Of a stretch of 64,000 nucleotides of DNA, positions 9,135 through 21,160 are shown piece after piece. The DNA comes from Alviniconcha marisindica (taxonomy: Eukaryota > Mollusca > Gastropoda > Provannidae): NCBI GenBank assembly GCA_018857735.1, contig JABMCL010000460.1, positions 401,501-465,500 of the forward strand. The letters run 5' to 3'. The position numbers and the translations under genes are program-made. Under the pieces are notes generated by a model that searched no databases, was not told where the DNA came from, and saw nothing but the letters and a program-made list of their open reading frames with translations. Each line of letters opens with the position of its first letter. Position 1 is the stretch's first letter.

Positions 9135-10440
9135 CTGGCAGCCAGCCAGTCACAGCGTGCGTCTCTTCTCCTATCACAAGCAATGGACCAATCACATCCC
9201 TCCACATGTGCAGACACGCATTCACACATCCAGGAACAAGGTGGCAGGGCTGGACAGGAAACTGGGGTGTGCAAAGAGATTTTTACGGCTGACCACACTC
9301 GAGTGTGGGCTCCATGTCAAGTTGTTGGGAATGACCAGTTGCATGATAATGCTCATCTCCCACCAGCTTACCGTTTAGGTGACTGGCATCAACATCTCTC
9401 GGACTGGTTGGTGTCACAAGAACTGTACTTGCTGGTACAAGTCCATGTGTGTGTATTATTGTAATCTCATCTGTGTTTGTGTGGTTGACAGGACGTTAAA
9501 ATCCAATGACTGCGTGTGCTTGTCTGTCCTTGAGTGCCATTCACATTATTTTAAAGACTCTTACCAGTTTCAACATTGCGTTGTGGACCGACCCTCTTGG
9601 TGGTGCCTAAAGCAGCTTTATGTTGAAACTTCTGTTCTTCAGTCTTTCAGGCTTGGTCTGCTTTCAACGAGATTAAGGGTAGACATCTCAATGAACTCTG
9701 CTCTCCCACTCCCACCACCCTCTTCTACCATTTCCATCTTGATGAAGACATTTTTTTAAACTGTGATTTGGAGGTATTTCTGAAAACAGCATGGGTGTTT
9801 CTATATATACATGCCAGTTCTTGCTCATCCATGATGGCATAATTGTCAAAGTTGTCCTGTTATCATCACTTGGAGCACAGCCATTTACAGCAGGGAAAGA
9901 TTGTGTCTCTCAGACTGGTTGGTATCACAAGAACTGTACTTGCTGGTACAAGTCCATGTGTGTGTATTATTGACAGGTGTGTGTATTATTGTCATGGGTT
10001 CTGTCAAAGTACCTTTTACGCATGAAACTTCATTGACATTTTTACAGGGTGTATATATAATCATGGCATGGACGCACAGGTGTAGGAATCCTCATGGTTT
10101 ATCATGACTGGATTAATACAGGAGTAGAGAACCGACATCAACAGTTCCAAATACACCAACGATGACAGTGCCAAAATGCTTTTTTTTTACTTTTTTTTAT
10201 CCAAGCAGAACAAAATGTCCATGGATTTCTCAACCTGACAGTCATCAGTTGTTGTTGCTGTTGTTGCATTCCCCAGCTAAACAGTCTGGGGGTCACCCGG
10301 TATATTCACTGGTACATTGACAAATCCATTCCACAGGGTGGCAGGATTGCATATTTGGGTAGTTTAAAAACTTTTTTGTTGCCCCTCCACATAGGCAGCC
10401 ACACAGTATCTTCAGAGGATTTATCTCCATTTCTGGAAGG
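9135..10440 (+). other. 3' UTR or intergenic sequence with a 75-bp duplication
   Basis: No coding exon is supported here. A block reading 'tggttggt.tcacaagaactgtacttgctggtacaag' occurs at about 9400-9465 and again at about 9915-9975. Part of this stretch is presumably the 3' UTR of the channel gene, but I cannot identify its polyadenylation site. Confidence 0.6.
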
Positions 10441-10473
10441 TGGATGCCGTTATGCAAGGAGCATATCATGGCT

Positions 10474-10670
10474 GAAGATAGTCCCCACGTAACTATGCAA
10501 GGCATAACAACATTTTAATGAAGCCTTGGTGTTCTTGAAGATAGTCCCCACATAACTACGCAAGGCATAACAACATTTTGATAAAGCCTTGGTGTTCTTG
10601 AAAATAGTCCCCACATAACTGTGCAAGGCATAACAACATTTTAATGAAGCCTTGGTGTTCTTGCTGGTGT
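10474..10670. repeat. 63-bp tandem repeat, three copies
   Basis: The motif gaagatagtccccac recurs at 10474 and 10537, and in variant form at 10600, each time followed by ctatgcaaggcataacaac-type sequence. The unit length of 63 keeps the reverse frame open, but no gene is implied. Confidence 0.92.
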
Positions 10671-11189
10671 TAAGGTAGTGTGACATATGCTAGCCAGGAC
10701 CACTGTTATCTTGGCTGCCCATGTCAAGTAGTAAGCTGCTTGTGATACACATGTGTATTGTGTATATAAGCCATTATAGAGTAAATCATAGCACAGTGGA
10801 TTCCCCCTGAAGAAGGACCAGCCTAATGGGGCGAGGGATCAGCTCTGTGTTAATTTAAGACCTGTTTTTCTCAAAACCTTCACCATTCATGTTCCCTTGT
10901 GAATGGACTCCCAACCAATGATCACCCCTCACTTCTTCTTCTTCTTCTTGATCGCCGCTACACTGACAGTCCAGTCTGCAAGATGAATGTAGCTGTCTTC
11001 TCCAGTTCCTCCTTGCTGCTGTAGAGTTTGGTGTGTAGCTGGACTGCCGTTGGCCACACATTTGTTCTTGCTGTAAAACGCACTGAGTACACCCCTCACT
11101 GAAGGCCAGGAGATGAGAAAACGTCCAGAAAAGCCGCCAGAACTGAATAACTTCCTTGTCGTCTACGGGCTGAAATGTTCAGCGGTTTG

Positions 11190-11450
11190 AGGCACCACCT
11201 GTTGGCACAAAGCCAAGGACATCACACCATCAGTGGCCATGAGGAGGGAGGCAAGGAAAGAGGAAACAGTCCTTGATCTTGCCTTGAAAGGATCCGCCCA
11301 AAAGGGCCATCATCAGTCGGACCAGTTCTGGAATCGTTTCAAAGGCAGCGCTGGGGAAACTTCAAAGAGGCAGAAAAAAGTACACATGGGCTTTCCTGAC
11401 GGCGTATATACACACCATCTTAGACTGAACTTAAGACCACGATTATTTGC
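11190..11450 (+). repeat. dispersed repeat, copy 1
   Basis: A block with 'acatcacaccatc', 'gggccatc.tca.tc' and 'gtttcaaaggcagcg' recurs at about 35545-35765 on the same strand with many substitutions. The two copies share order and spacing. No protein is recognised. Confidence 0.75.
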
Positions 11451-11871
11451 TGGATTTTCAGGGTGGTTTCAGTGGCAGGGTCTGACTGTTTATGTATGGT
11501 ATTGCCCATAGTCTTTCACTTGCATTGGTTTCAGCCCAACTGTTTTATTCTGTTCAGTTTATAGCAGTTAAACTGCAGGTATGAAGACATTCACTGAGTC
11601 ACACCATCAACTTAATTAGTTGGCTTCACTCTAGTTGTTTTGGAGAGGTGTTCTTATATCGGCATCATGTTTTAGAAGTCTTTATGCATGTGTTCATTGG
11701 TTTTTACTTCTTGTTTTCAAATGGCTTGATTATTGGACGAGCCGCCGAAGCGAACAAAGCAGTATGATTCATATGTACAAACTGTTGCATACAGTTTCGC
11801 TCTTCTACACATAAGATGCAAATAGGTGTGTATAATGTGATATCAGTTGGGTTTTTGTTGTTGCTTTGTTT
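11451..11871. other. non-coding, nothing recognised
   Basis: AT-rich single-copy-looking sequence. I see no exon, RNA gene or clear repeat. Confidence 0.5.
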
Positions 11872-12005
11872 GAGGATGTGCCTCTGGTGGAGTTTATTTA
11901 CCTTGTATTTATTCACATGCCAGGTGAGAGTTACCATAGGCAACTCAGGTCTTTATTGTAGTGTTTGTGTGAAGTCTTTCAAGCGCTAATTAACTCCCTT
12001 ATGTG
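11872..12005 (+). mobile_element. truncated second copy of the 2206-2492 foldback element
   Basis: The blocks gcctctggtggag, catgccaggtgagagttaccatagg and ctttcaagcgctaatta match the right half and end of the element at 2206-2492. The left inverted repeat is absent here. Confidence 0.8.
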
Positions 12006-12084
12006 TTTGGTTTTTTGTTGTTGTTGTTGGGTGTGTGTTTTGTTGTTGTTGTTGTTTTGGGGTTGTTGTTGTTGTTTTTTGGGG

Positions 12085-12103
12085 GGGATGGGGGGGGGGG
12101 GGG
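12085..12103. repeat. G-rich run after a (TTG)n stretch
   Basis: Repeated ttgttgttg (about 12013-12075) passes into interrupted G runs of 7 and about 12 bases. Confidence 0.8.
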
Positions 12104-12105
12104 TC

Positions 12106-12840
12106 ATCTTAGTGCTTTGTGAAAACTTAGTTTTTCAAATACTCAGTTGTTCTATTTGGGGGGTTTGAACTTTGGAGAGAGAAAAAATTACATGAACCAA
12201 AAACTGTGATTGCTGATTTCAAGCCTATGATTGTGTTTTGGTACTTTTGATATTGGCCAAATGAGCATTTACCTAAATATTCGTGTCAGACAGGTGTCTT
12301 TGGGTAAAAACGTATCAACCATCAAACAGTTATGTAAAAACTAACAGTTTGACACTGTTTAGTTTACATGCTTGAATTCAGTGATCACTTTTTTTAATAT
12401 TACCAAAGAGATTGTCAGCATACATCACATTACCTCCACCTCCCTAAAAAGCATGCACACTGTCCAACTGTAATGGAAACAAAGCAAGTGCCCATGCTGT
12501 TTTTGAACAATGACCAACGCCTGCAGTCTGTACAGTTTGAAGTGTCAGTTTAACCCCTTCACTGTGCCCCAGCCTGTAAAATTTCCAGGCTGAAAGATGG
12601 AAGGATGCGCCCACAAACAGTATATTTTCCAGTCCTATAACACATCTACTTTGAATGCTGTACAATTTGATAAAAAATCCTTTTATGTCCCAGTGTGAAA
12701 CAGAAGACAAAAAGGCTGATGGGTTTCATATTTCGCACTTTGATTGGTTGTTTTCAAGTGACATCGTGGCAGTGAAGGGGTTAAACACAATTTATGTTGT
12801 TCACTCCACATGTCTAAGTGGGCAGAGCTGTATGGCTAAA
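12106..12840. other. non-coding, nothing recognised
   Basis: AT-rich sequence with no supported exon. Confidence 0.5.
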
Positions 12841-12849
12841 AGCAAGAAG

Positions 12850-13140
12850 TCCAGTGTATTCACTGGAACCAATTCAATTGGCTGCCAATGAAAATCGGTG
12901 CTGTAAATTAAAAAAGCCTGGAGTTCAATCGACTGCCAGTGAAAATTGGTGCTGCAAATAAAAAAAAGACACGAGTTCAATCAGCTGCCAACGAAAAATT
13001 GGTGTTGCAAGTGAAAATAAAAACAAAACATCTGGAATTAAATCAGCTGCCAATGAAAATTGGCATTGCAAGTGAAAATAATGACAAGAGTATCTGGAGT
13101 TCAATGAACTGCCAATGAAAATCAGCATTGCAAGCTGAAA
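12850..13140 (+). repeat. 51-62-bp degenerate tandem repeat, about five copies
   Basis: Units contain 'ttcaatc(g/a)(a/g)ctgcca.tgaaaat' followed by 'tgcaa.tgaaaataa', with starts near 12923, 12974, 13036 and 13098. Later copies are diverged. Confidence 0.88.
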
Positions 13141-13895
13141 TGAAGGCCAAAAAATTTATTCTTGCATTTATGTGGCAGGACATAGTGTAATGAGATCAAA
13201 CATTGCTGAACTCATTGGATTGTTGAGTCATACACTGTTACCACTGGAGGAATTTGCTGTGTACGTAGTGAAGTTCTGAATCACATAGAAAAGGCAGTCA
13301 GTGTCTCTGTTACAAACTGTACAACTTTTATAAAGGGTCTTCAACTTGAGTCAGTCTGTCACAGTGGCTTACATATGTGTTCATGTTGTGGTACTGAGGG
13401 GCCGGGGCTACCATGCTTGCATATTTACTACAACGTGTATATTCATAATTTACTACAACGTGTATATTCATACAATTGTAATTTGTGGATGATTTATGTA
13501 ATACAAATAATTATGTGGATCTTGTAAACTCGGTATAATATTTACAGCCTGTTTATGTAGTGCAAACCGCACTGCAGCTGCACAGTTAATAATATGGACT
13601 GGTACTTCCAATAAAACCATCTATTTTTAAGTTTATGTGCACGTGTGTGTGTGTGTGTGCGTGTGAGCCTAGTCTTGTTTCTGTATTCAAACTGTGCTGT
13701 TTTTGTGCATATGTATTACTTTGTTCCATATTTATACTAACCTTTATGTGATCATTTACACACACACACACACACAATCAAAAATACAAGCACACACACA
13801 TACTGAAGTACAAACACGCACACCAAACCTATCACACAGACCCCCTTCAGGCAAATGCATTAGCCAGGGTAATAAACCATCTTTAACTTCACATC
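13141..13895. other. non-coding with (GT)n and (CA)n microsatellites
   Basis: Contains (GT)n near 13643-13660 and (CA)n near 13758-13776, plus an AATAAA at about 13611. No exon is seen. The AATAAA could serve the channel transcript, but that is a guess. Confidence 0.55.
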
Positions 13896-14234
13896 ATCAT
13901 TTCTACAGTAGCCATGAGCACACCATGTGGTCAAACAAACAAGGCGCTGAAAGACTGAAAGTTCTCTCGCTCAATCCGGCTCAAGAACTGAGAAAAAACC
14001 TTCAGATCTGGAAACAAGTGCAAGACACCGCCCTACCAACCCACTGTTTTCCCATCCTACCCCCTACTGACCAACTGTCTGCACAGAATTTTCTTTCCTC
14101 CACATTTCATAGCCTAAGCATAACTGGGTAGAGGGAGTTCATTCGTTCTTGGATTTTAATGTCCCATCAACTACACTGGGCCATCTCAGGACGAATCAGT
14201 GTAAACTTATACTTCTATATAAAGAAATTGGTTG

Positions 14235-14350
14235 CCTACAGAGAAATTCAGAGCTCAGGCGCTGTGTGAAAGTTGAGGTGGCTGTCCTGGGTTCCCCATC
14301 CCACATAGTCCTTATAGTCTCTGTGGACGTCAAGCAACACTGAACTTGAA
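14235..14350 (+). mobile_element. SINE tail fragment
   Basis: The block with 'aaagttgaggtggctgtcctgggttcccc' and 'tctgtggacgtcaagcaacact' matches, in direct or inverted orientation, pieces at 25195-25289, 57735-57830 and the 3' half of the SINE at 39132-39475. Confidence 0.6.
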
Positions 14351-14394
14351 CTACAAAGAAGAACAGACCACCTATTCAAACTTCTTTTGCACCA

Positions 14395-14550
14395 GACGGT
14401 TCAAAACACTTCACCAGATCACAAGCAACAAGACGGTTCAAAACACTATACACCAGATCACAAGCAACAAGACGGTTCAAAACACTATACACCAGATCAC
14501 AAGCAACAAGACGGTTCAAAACACTATACACCAGATCACAAGCAACAAGC
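14395..14550 (+). repeat. 39-bp tandem repeat inside the LINE-like remnant
   Basis: Four copies of a unit reading 'gacggttcaaaacactatac' then 'accagatcacaagcaaca' (the first copy is slightly shorter). 39 bp is 13 codons, so frames stay open on both strands. The last copy runs directly into the QLRNNLP coding remnant. Confidence 0.95.
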
Positions 14551-14660
14551 TGGGCCACAGCTCCGGAACAACCTGCCCGACCAGTGACGTAGTCGTAATA
14601 AGAGTTAAACTATCTTACCTAAAGACCTACCTCTTATCCCTCGATGTTTGGGTGCAATAG

Positions 14661-15443
14661 ACCTAGTTGTCTTCACAGTCCTACACACGCCCCACCCCCC
14701 AAAAAACAAAAACAAATAGGGGCCTGGGGGGAGTGGGGTATAGACTCGGCGACAGCTGTGAAAGAGGCAGAATTCAAAAATTGGCCGGTTTTAGAAAATG
14801 TGTTAAGCTTATACTGGTAGCACAGAATTATAGATCCCAGTTCCCACCCGCGAAAAATTCTGCCAGTCTCGCTTATCTGAATGCCTGATATAACCCTTCT
14901 TCGCCCCCGCCCCCCATTTTTTATTTTTATTTTTTTAACAGTAAGAGACGGTGGGTATATTACGTCGTTGCTACCATCTGTCCACACTCCAAGCCTCATT
15001 TTCCGGCACCTTCCTTGAAGGATGTCGTAAACCAGTGCGGCGATGGAGTTTGTCATCTGTCTTGCCGTTGGTCCTCTCCATGGTTCGTTTGCGTGACCAC
15101 ACCTGCAGAACTCTCGACAGGCCAATAAAAACCACTGACATACGTATATGTAGGTCCATGGTGAAAACAACACAATGAGGAAGACACTCAGCGGGCTGGG
15201 TCGACAGTGGGCCACTTACCGTAGTGCACTGGATACGACGAGAAGCGTGATGATTGGATGGACTACTAGTGTTGACCCGGAAGAACTAAAAAAGTTCTTC
15301 GCGCCGCTGCCGCGACCAGGAGTCGCCGGAACCCTGGTCATCATAGGATCAGCTGACTACCCAGTGCATCAGCAATGCAGCGAACCTCCATCGGCCAGCC
15401 CGAGGCCCCAGCCATGCCAGAAACCACCCACAGACACTGAATG
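14661..15443. other. non-coding, nothing firmly recognised
   Basis: Contains C-rich and A-rich runs and several open but unconvincing short frames on both strands. A block near 14990-15040 ('ccttccttgaaggatgtcg') faintly resembles 37605-37640. No gene is supported. Confidence 0.4.
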
Positions 15444-16000
15444 ATATGGTAAAATCCAAGGAGACGGTCGGAAATTCCAGGACCGTTTTAAAAGTTATTT
15501 TGGGGTCACAAATATCATCACAATCATTAAATGAGATCCATATCTACCGATTACAGCCAAAATCCGCAACAAAAGGTGAGTGTTTTTTCCCCATATATTT
15601 TTGTCTTTGATTGTCAGTTCGACGTTTGACCTAGTTTCCCAGTAACAACGTGAACGCTTCCTTGTGCCGATTTTGGCAAAACAATCGCACTCACGACTCA
15701 ACGTTCTCAGATTGCAGTTTTTCCCGTACATTTCCCGTGTTTTTAATTGCCGTAGCTTGTTTAACGAGGCCGCTTACCTAGCAGCACTTCGTAGGCTTCG
15801 TTCGCCATTTGCAATCCGTGACGCCAACTCGAAACAATAAAAGACAAAAAATATATGGAAAAAAATCACCTTTTGTTGTGGATTTCGGCTGTAATTGGTA
15901 GATATGGACCTCATTTAATGATTGTGATGATATTTGTTACCCAAAATAACTTTTAAAACGGTCCAGATATTTCCGACCGTCTCCTTGGATTTTACCATAT
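15444..16000. mobile_element. 557-bp foldback element with ~168-bp terminal inverted repeats
   Basis: The left arm 15444-15613 (atatggtaaaatccaaggag...) and the reverse complement of the right arm 15835-16000 agree over about 168 bp with few mismatches. Shared blocks include gacggtcggaaat, ttttaaaagttatttt and aacaaaaggtga. The 220-bp centre has no coding capacity. Flanking AT-rich sequence makes the target-site duplication unclear. This is a non-autonomous DNA-transposon-like element of unknown superfamily. Confidence 0.93.
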
Positions 16001-18402
16001 ATATATATTATTCACAGTCTGTGAACCCACCGCGGCGTTTGGAGGTCCTGAACTGAGAGAATTAACATGCTCTAGCAGGGCAGTAGAGCACTGGTTTACG
16101 ACATCGCGCTTCGGAGGAAGGTGCGATGCTCGGCCGTGTGTGTATGTGTGTGTGTGTGGAACAGTGAAGTCTTTGCAACTGACTCGCTGTGCTGCGCAAA
16201 ATCAACAACTTCGATGACGTCAACAGACAACTGTTCTACCAGCAGGCAGACCAAAGAACAAACGAGCACAGAGACTCATACCTGTCAACCCATACAGTTT
16301 ACCAGTATAAAATACAGTTTTTGATTATTTTGGAGAGATACGGCCATATTGGAAAATGGATACAGGAAAACATAATTTTCATGAGATTTTGTTGTTGTTT
16401 TAAACTGAGCAGAAAGATTGAAAAACTGTCGAATGACACGCCATCACCAAATGCACACTGACTGGCCTAGTGCAATAGGCTAAGAAATCTCGTCGGAAAT
16501 GAGATTTGAAGTCTTCCGCTGCAACATGTGCCGGTTGGAATTCAAAATGCTGCTGCCACCAGCGAAAAAACAAAAGACCCCGGCCTGCATAAGGGAAATA
16601 CAGGTTCACAAACTCTGTACTAAGGTTTACTCCCAGAAGGGGTTGACAGCTATGGAGACTGTACCAAGAGAGAACAACTCATCCGGTGTTTAGTTTCAAA
16701 TCACTGATTCTTCCCACGAACCCTCACTTAGGAACTGGAACCAACTTCCATCCTGACTGACCGAATCAACATCGATGGGAGCATTCCAGTGCGGTCTTCT
16801 TCTTCTTCTTCCGTTAATGACCATCGGCCACAAAGCTGGCCATTACTGTCATTTTAGGGTACTGCGCAGCGTTAATAGTGACACAGGCAGAAAGAAGAAG
16901 AAAAAAGAGAAGAGTTTGGGAATTTATTCGACTTGAAGGTGCCAAGGGTGGGGGACAGAACCGCATCTGGGGGGAGTTTGTTCTAGTCCCTGACTGTGCG
17001 GAGGAAGAAGGTGTTGCTTCTGTAGTCTGTGCGGCAGCATGCGGAGTGAGCTGCCCACCCAACCCCAGATACTGAGCTTCTCCGCAAAGGTCATAGTGGT
17101 TTAAAATCTTTGCCCAGAGTACCCACTTCCAAAACAGCCTGCTCAAAAGACCCCACCGTTGAACCAACAACGTAACGTTCCCAGTGGACCCGGTTTTGTA
17201 CACAGAAGAAAAAGAAGACCATGAAACAATTTTAATCGTTTCTAAAAGTTTGCGAATGAGGTAGGCCAAAGATCGTATAGCTGCTTTAGCGATAAATCCC
17301 TGTCAACAAAGAGTTATAGTAGCTTGGCAAGATGTGATAATTAATTCCACGGCAGGCCGGATGTGACATGGTTTTGGCAGCTCTAATTTATGTTACTTCT
17401 TGCTAGGCTACACTTACTATTAAGGTGTCGCCAGGAGAGAGGGGGGGGGGGGGGGGGTGATACGGAAGATTTAGAGAGAGAGAGAAAGAGGCGGATACGG
17501 CTGAGTTATTCATTTAGGCCATTGTCCCTCACTGAAGGGGTGCAGGTGGATGACCTACCACCTCACAGTACATACTGTGATTATGCATATGAACAAGAAA
17601 ACCATCAAACTAACGACATCGTGCTTAAAGTAGGTACTTAAAATGACAGTGTGCTTGAATTAACAACTCAGTTAGAATGCTGTGCAACTTAAAAGCTTTG
17701 TACAGATACACTGACAAATTTCTCACAATATTTCCATTGGTGGATGCCAGCAGCATGACAAGGTTTCGACTGGGTATTTCAGACAGTGCTGTACATCATT
17801 TTCATTTTCACATACTGATAATGACCTAATTTGTCCATTATGCGCAACTTGAGAAACTGAATTACAGTTTGTTCTGTGTGTTGCCCTGTGCTAAGAGGTT
17901 ATCATATCATCCCGCAAAAATTCTACAATTTTCGGACTCTTTTTGAGAGAGAGAGAGAGAGAGAGATCCGCTGACTAACGTATGATCCGACAAAAAGTTA
18001 GGCGGCACCCACGTGCTTAAAAGTATGATCATCGGGTGACATTTGGGAGTTCTCTTTGCCCTATTAACTATTACTTCGGCAAAGGCAGAGAGCAGTTTTC
18101 TGTGTCGTTGGTTAGGCAACACTGCCTTCAGGCAAACTTCACAACTACTTACTGTTACAACTGCGTACAATGATCGCGAGGCCACATTGACGTGTTGACA
18201 GGGAAAATTTCACGTATAGGCTAGGTCTCTCAGTGCGCATGCCTACAGCTATCGTCTGCTAATGGCCAAGTACAGTTCAAGTATCGCAACATTTTCTAAC
18301 CAGCATTACGTCATCAAGGTGAAGAGTTTCCGAAATATTTTTTAAATGATTTGTTGTTGCTGCGGTGTTTTTTTCTTCTTCTTTTTTTTTCTTTTTTTTC
18401 CC

Positions 18403-18444
<42 letters not shown>

Positions 18445-19670
18445 AGTGTGTGTGTGTGTTGGTTTTTGTTGTTGTTGTTTGGGGGTAGGGGGCGTTCACC
18501 GCAGCTTGCAAAACTGACAGAGCTGCTGCAGTCAGCATTGCCATCGATTTATGAAGGGTGCTTTTTGCCCTTTCGAAGCCGGATAAATTTTGTCGTTGAT
18601 CCAGTCAATCGATTGCTGTTGAACAAAGAGCAGCTATCGCTTTCTATTTGTTGCGTCAGTGTTTAAGAAACGTGACGCCCTTAGTCTTTCGGAAACTGCT
18701 CCACTCAAGCCGGCCACGTACTTTGTTCATCGACGACAAAAAGCAAATGGTTCTGAGTTATCGAACGTGGAAAATGAGGATTGTCCCGTCTCCGCGAGCT
18801 GCCGGATTGGGTAATTGTATTCTGTCAGTCATGATTTGGTGACACGTTAATTAGCATGTTAATTGTTTCACTAAGAGGTTGATGTGTGTGTGTGTGCGTG
18901 TGATAAAATGAGCGTGTCCTCATGTCTTTGTAAGCACTCCGGGCTCATACGAGATGGGGCGCTATAAATATTATTATTATAAAAGACAAAAATCGCACGT
19001 AATTCCGAACTGATGCTGAGACATTTTTGTCGCTCAGAACAACCACTACAACCTAGGCAGTCGGAGAGTACGGCCAGTGTTCGGTTATTTTTTCAGGATC
19101 AACAAGCAATGCTTTAGTTTTACTATCAGTCACTGTAGTTACAGTAATTAACACATTTCCTTGCTCGACCGAAACTGCTGTACTAAGGTTCAGCAATAAG
19201 TTTTGCTGAAAGGTGGCGTTTGCTATCACTGAAAGTTTGAAAGCGAGAGCTTTCAAACTTTGCACAGTGATAACCTCCACTGATCTTCGCCTGCTGATGT
19301 AAGTTTTCGTGACTCTGCCCTGTTTTCAAGGTCAGTCACGGAACACCTCTGAAGTTACAGCGGAAAGTCTGTTGCACTCGTGTTGAATGTGACCGAGTAC
19401 ACAGGACATTTTCTCTTCTTTTTATTTCATAATCAGTTTTTGAATGACACAGGTTCAAGGTCTCAGAAGAAAATGCAGGAGACTGCAACAGTTTCAATGA
19501 CTGAAACACTAGCGTTTGCTCTAACTAGGCTAAATACCGTTTTGAAAGCAGAACGCTTTTCTACTCTTATTTATTGTTGAACGTTACTTCTTCTTCTTTT
19601 TTCTTTTCTTTTTTCGTTTATTAAAGTCAACCAATGTCTTGGACCACATAAAATCAGTCGGATGTTTTGG
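16001..19670. other. intergenic; short repeats, no supported exon
   Basis: Includes (AT)n next to the foldback element, (GT)n at about 16138-16158, a G run near 17441-17457, (GA)n at 17945-17965, a 39-base C run at 18405-18443, and a 'gcgctataaatattattattata' tail near 18960-18980 typical of a dispersed element end. Several short open frames exist but none resembles a known protein. Confidence 0.5.
18405..18443. repeat. 39-base poly-C run
   Basis: This is the longest homopolymer in the window. The complementary strand is a 39-base G run, able in principle to form quadruplex structures. Confidence 0.9.
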
Positions 19671-19679
19671 AGGTCAAAC

Positions 19680-19764
19680 TACACACACACAAGCAAGCAC
19701 ACAAACACCAACAAACATACCCCCCACCCCCCACCGCCCACCCCACCCCCGCACACACACGCCA

Positions 19765-19811
<47 letters not shown>

Positions 19812-19931
19812 GCGCACGCACTCTCTGACACGCACAAAAACGAAACAAACACGCCACGTACACACGCACACACACACACGCGCACGCACGCACGCACTCT
19901 CTGACACGCACAAAACGAAACAAACACGCCA

Positions 19932-19982
<51 letters not shown>
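19680..19982. repeat. (CA)n-rich compound microsatellite with ~80-bp duplications
   Basis: (CA)n blocks at about 19768-19806, 19862-19880 and 19933-19982 are separated by repeated 'gcactctctgacacgcacaa' and 'acacgccacgtacac' modules, so the microsatellite itself has been amplified as larger units. Open frames here are only Thr/His or Val/Cys runs. Confidence 0.92.
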
Positions 19983-19984
<2 letters not shown>

Positions 19985-20082
19985 GAATCACAGCACGCGC
20001 AAAACAGACCAACGAAGTGGCACTGAAAATACAAGGAAACAACGGTTACATTGGTACGACACGTATTGAAAATCTTCACTGA

Positions 20083-20790
20083 CATCGCCGCTCAGGTCAC
20101 TAACAAGTGATGTCAGCAAATACTGTGCGAGAGCAAAGTATACTGTATAAATTACACACATCCTACTCAGCTTGGCGACCCGCGTGTTCTAGGTCAATCG
20201 TGATATAACGAGGGTACAGAAACGGCACTTATCTATTCTACTGAGGCGATACGATAAGGCAAGTAGGGGTACCGTGAAGTCTATTCCTCAATCTGCTTTT
20301 TCTTTTTCTTTTTTTTTCTTCTTCTTTTTAATCTCGCCACAAGTGCTATATACTTGCCGCAACTGCTGGATCTTTAGGTCTATGTGCATACCTAGAAGTC
20401 CATTCCTAAAAAGTCTGCCTCAATGACCCGACAGGAGGTTCATTTAGTCTAATCTCATTCACTGCAAACACACACGAACTCTTTAGTCTTGACAGGAGAG
20501 AGAGTTGGGGGGGGGGGGGGGGTATTAACATTTGGATGTTTTCTTTAAATTGAGAAACGGGGGAAAGTTTTATGGCATATTTGCCTGTTTGGTAATACAC
20601 AGGCAGACACTGAGTAGAAGACGAGAAATTTTACCGATAACATCAAACAAAGAAAGAAACTAACGGTTAACGGTATTTAGCAGGACTGACAACTATATAC
20701 ATATTATTTGAACTGTTGCCGATGGATCGTACAGCAAATGTGAACTCGAGGATTCCAAACTGATTCAGCTCATCGTTGCTTCTCGACGGC
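20083..20790. other. intergenic, nothing recognised
   Basis: Contains a T/C-rich stretch (20296-20330) and a G run (20507-20522). No exon is seen. Confidence 0.5.
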
Positions 20791-21062
20791 ACTAGATAAA
20801 TGGACAGACAGATTGATAGATAGATCGGTGTATGGCCATGGGTGGATGGACGGACGGACAGACTGATAGAATGCAGACGGACAAATAAGTAGGTACATTG
20901 GTACATAGATCGACAGACAGCCGGATTGATTCAGTGACGGATGGACGAATATGGGTCTGGGTGGATGGATGGGTAGGTAAGTAGGAGGGGGGGGGGGGGG
21001 GGGGGGACGACAGAAGGACTGAGAGAGAGAGAGAGAGAGAGAACTCAAAATCGAAATACCTT
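20790..21062. repeat. degenerate GGAY/GATA tetranucleotide tract, G run and (GA)n
   Basis: Repeated gatagatagat, ggatggatgg and gacggacggacag words cover about 20805-20985, followed by an 18-20-base G run and a (GA)n of about 11 units. Confidence 0.85.
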
Positions 21063-21160
21063 GACGAGGTCAATTTTCTAATAAAAACGGAAGCCAGAGG
21101 AGAAGGGCGAGAGACACGGAGGCTCGCCCGAGAGACTGACCAGTCTGACCGCTTAGGAGC

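Larger units (their letters stand above)
13900..14660 (+). pseudogene. decayed LINE-like reverse-transcriptase C-terminal remnant
   Basis: Two short frames separated by a stop and frameshift read QLRNNLPDQ (about 14555-14584) and LSYLKTYLLSLD (about 14610-14650). This is the order and spacing of the 'xxLWNxLP...FKxxLKTYLF' tail found at the end of many non-LTR retrotransposon ORF2 proteins. Upstream sequence has no recognisable RT palm motifs and is interrupted by a 39-bp tandem repeat. It is non-functional, and the family cannot be named from this much. Confidence 0.45.

Noticed and set aside
11233..11511. 92-codon open frame on the plus strand
   Set aside because: Lies in a dispersed repeat whose second copy (35545-35765) does not preserve the frame.
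14673..15215. 180-codon open frame on the minus strand
   Set aside because: No recognisable domain, low-complexity ends, overlaps other random frames, no splice context.
16121..16693. Cluster of short open frames on both strands as a possible small gene
   Set aside because: No splice-consistent structure or recognisable protein could be built from them.
19639..20085. Open frames of Thr/His or Val/Cys runs
   Set aside because: Translations of (CA)n microsatellite sequence. The same applies at 32323-32749, 33160-33744 and 59746-60075.
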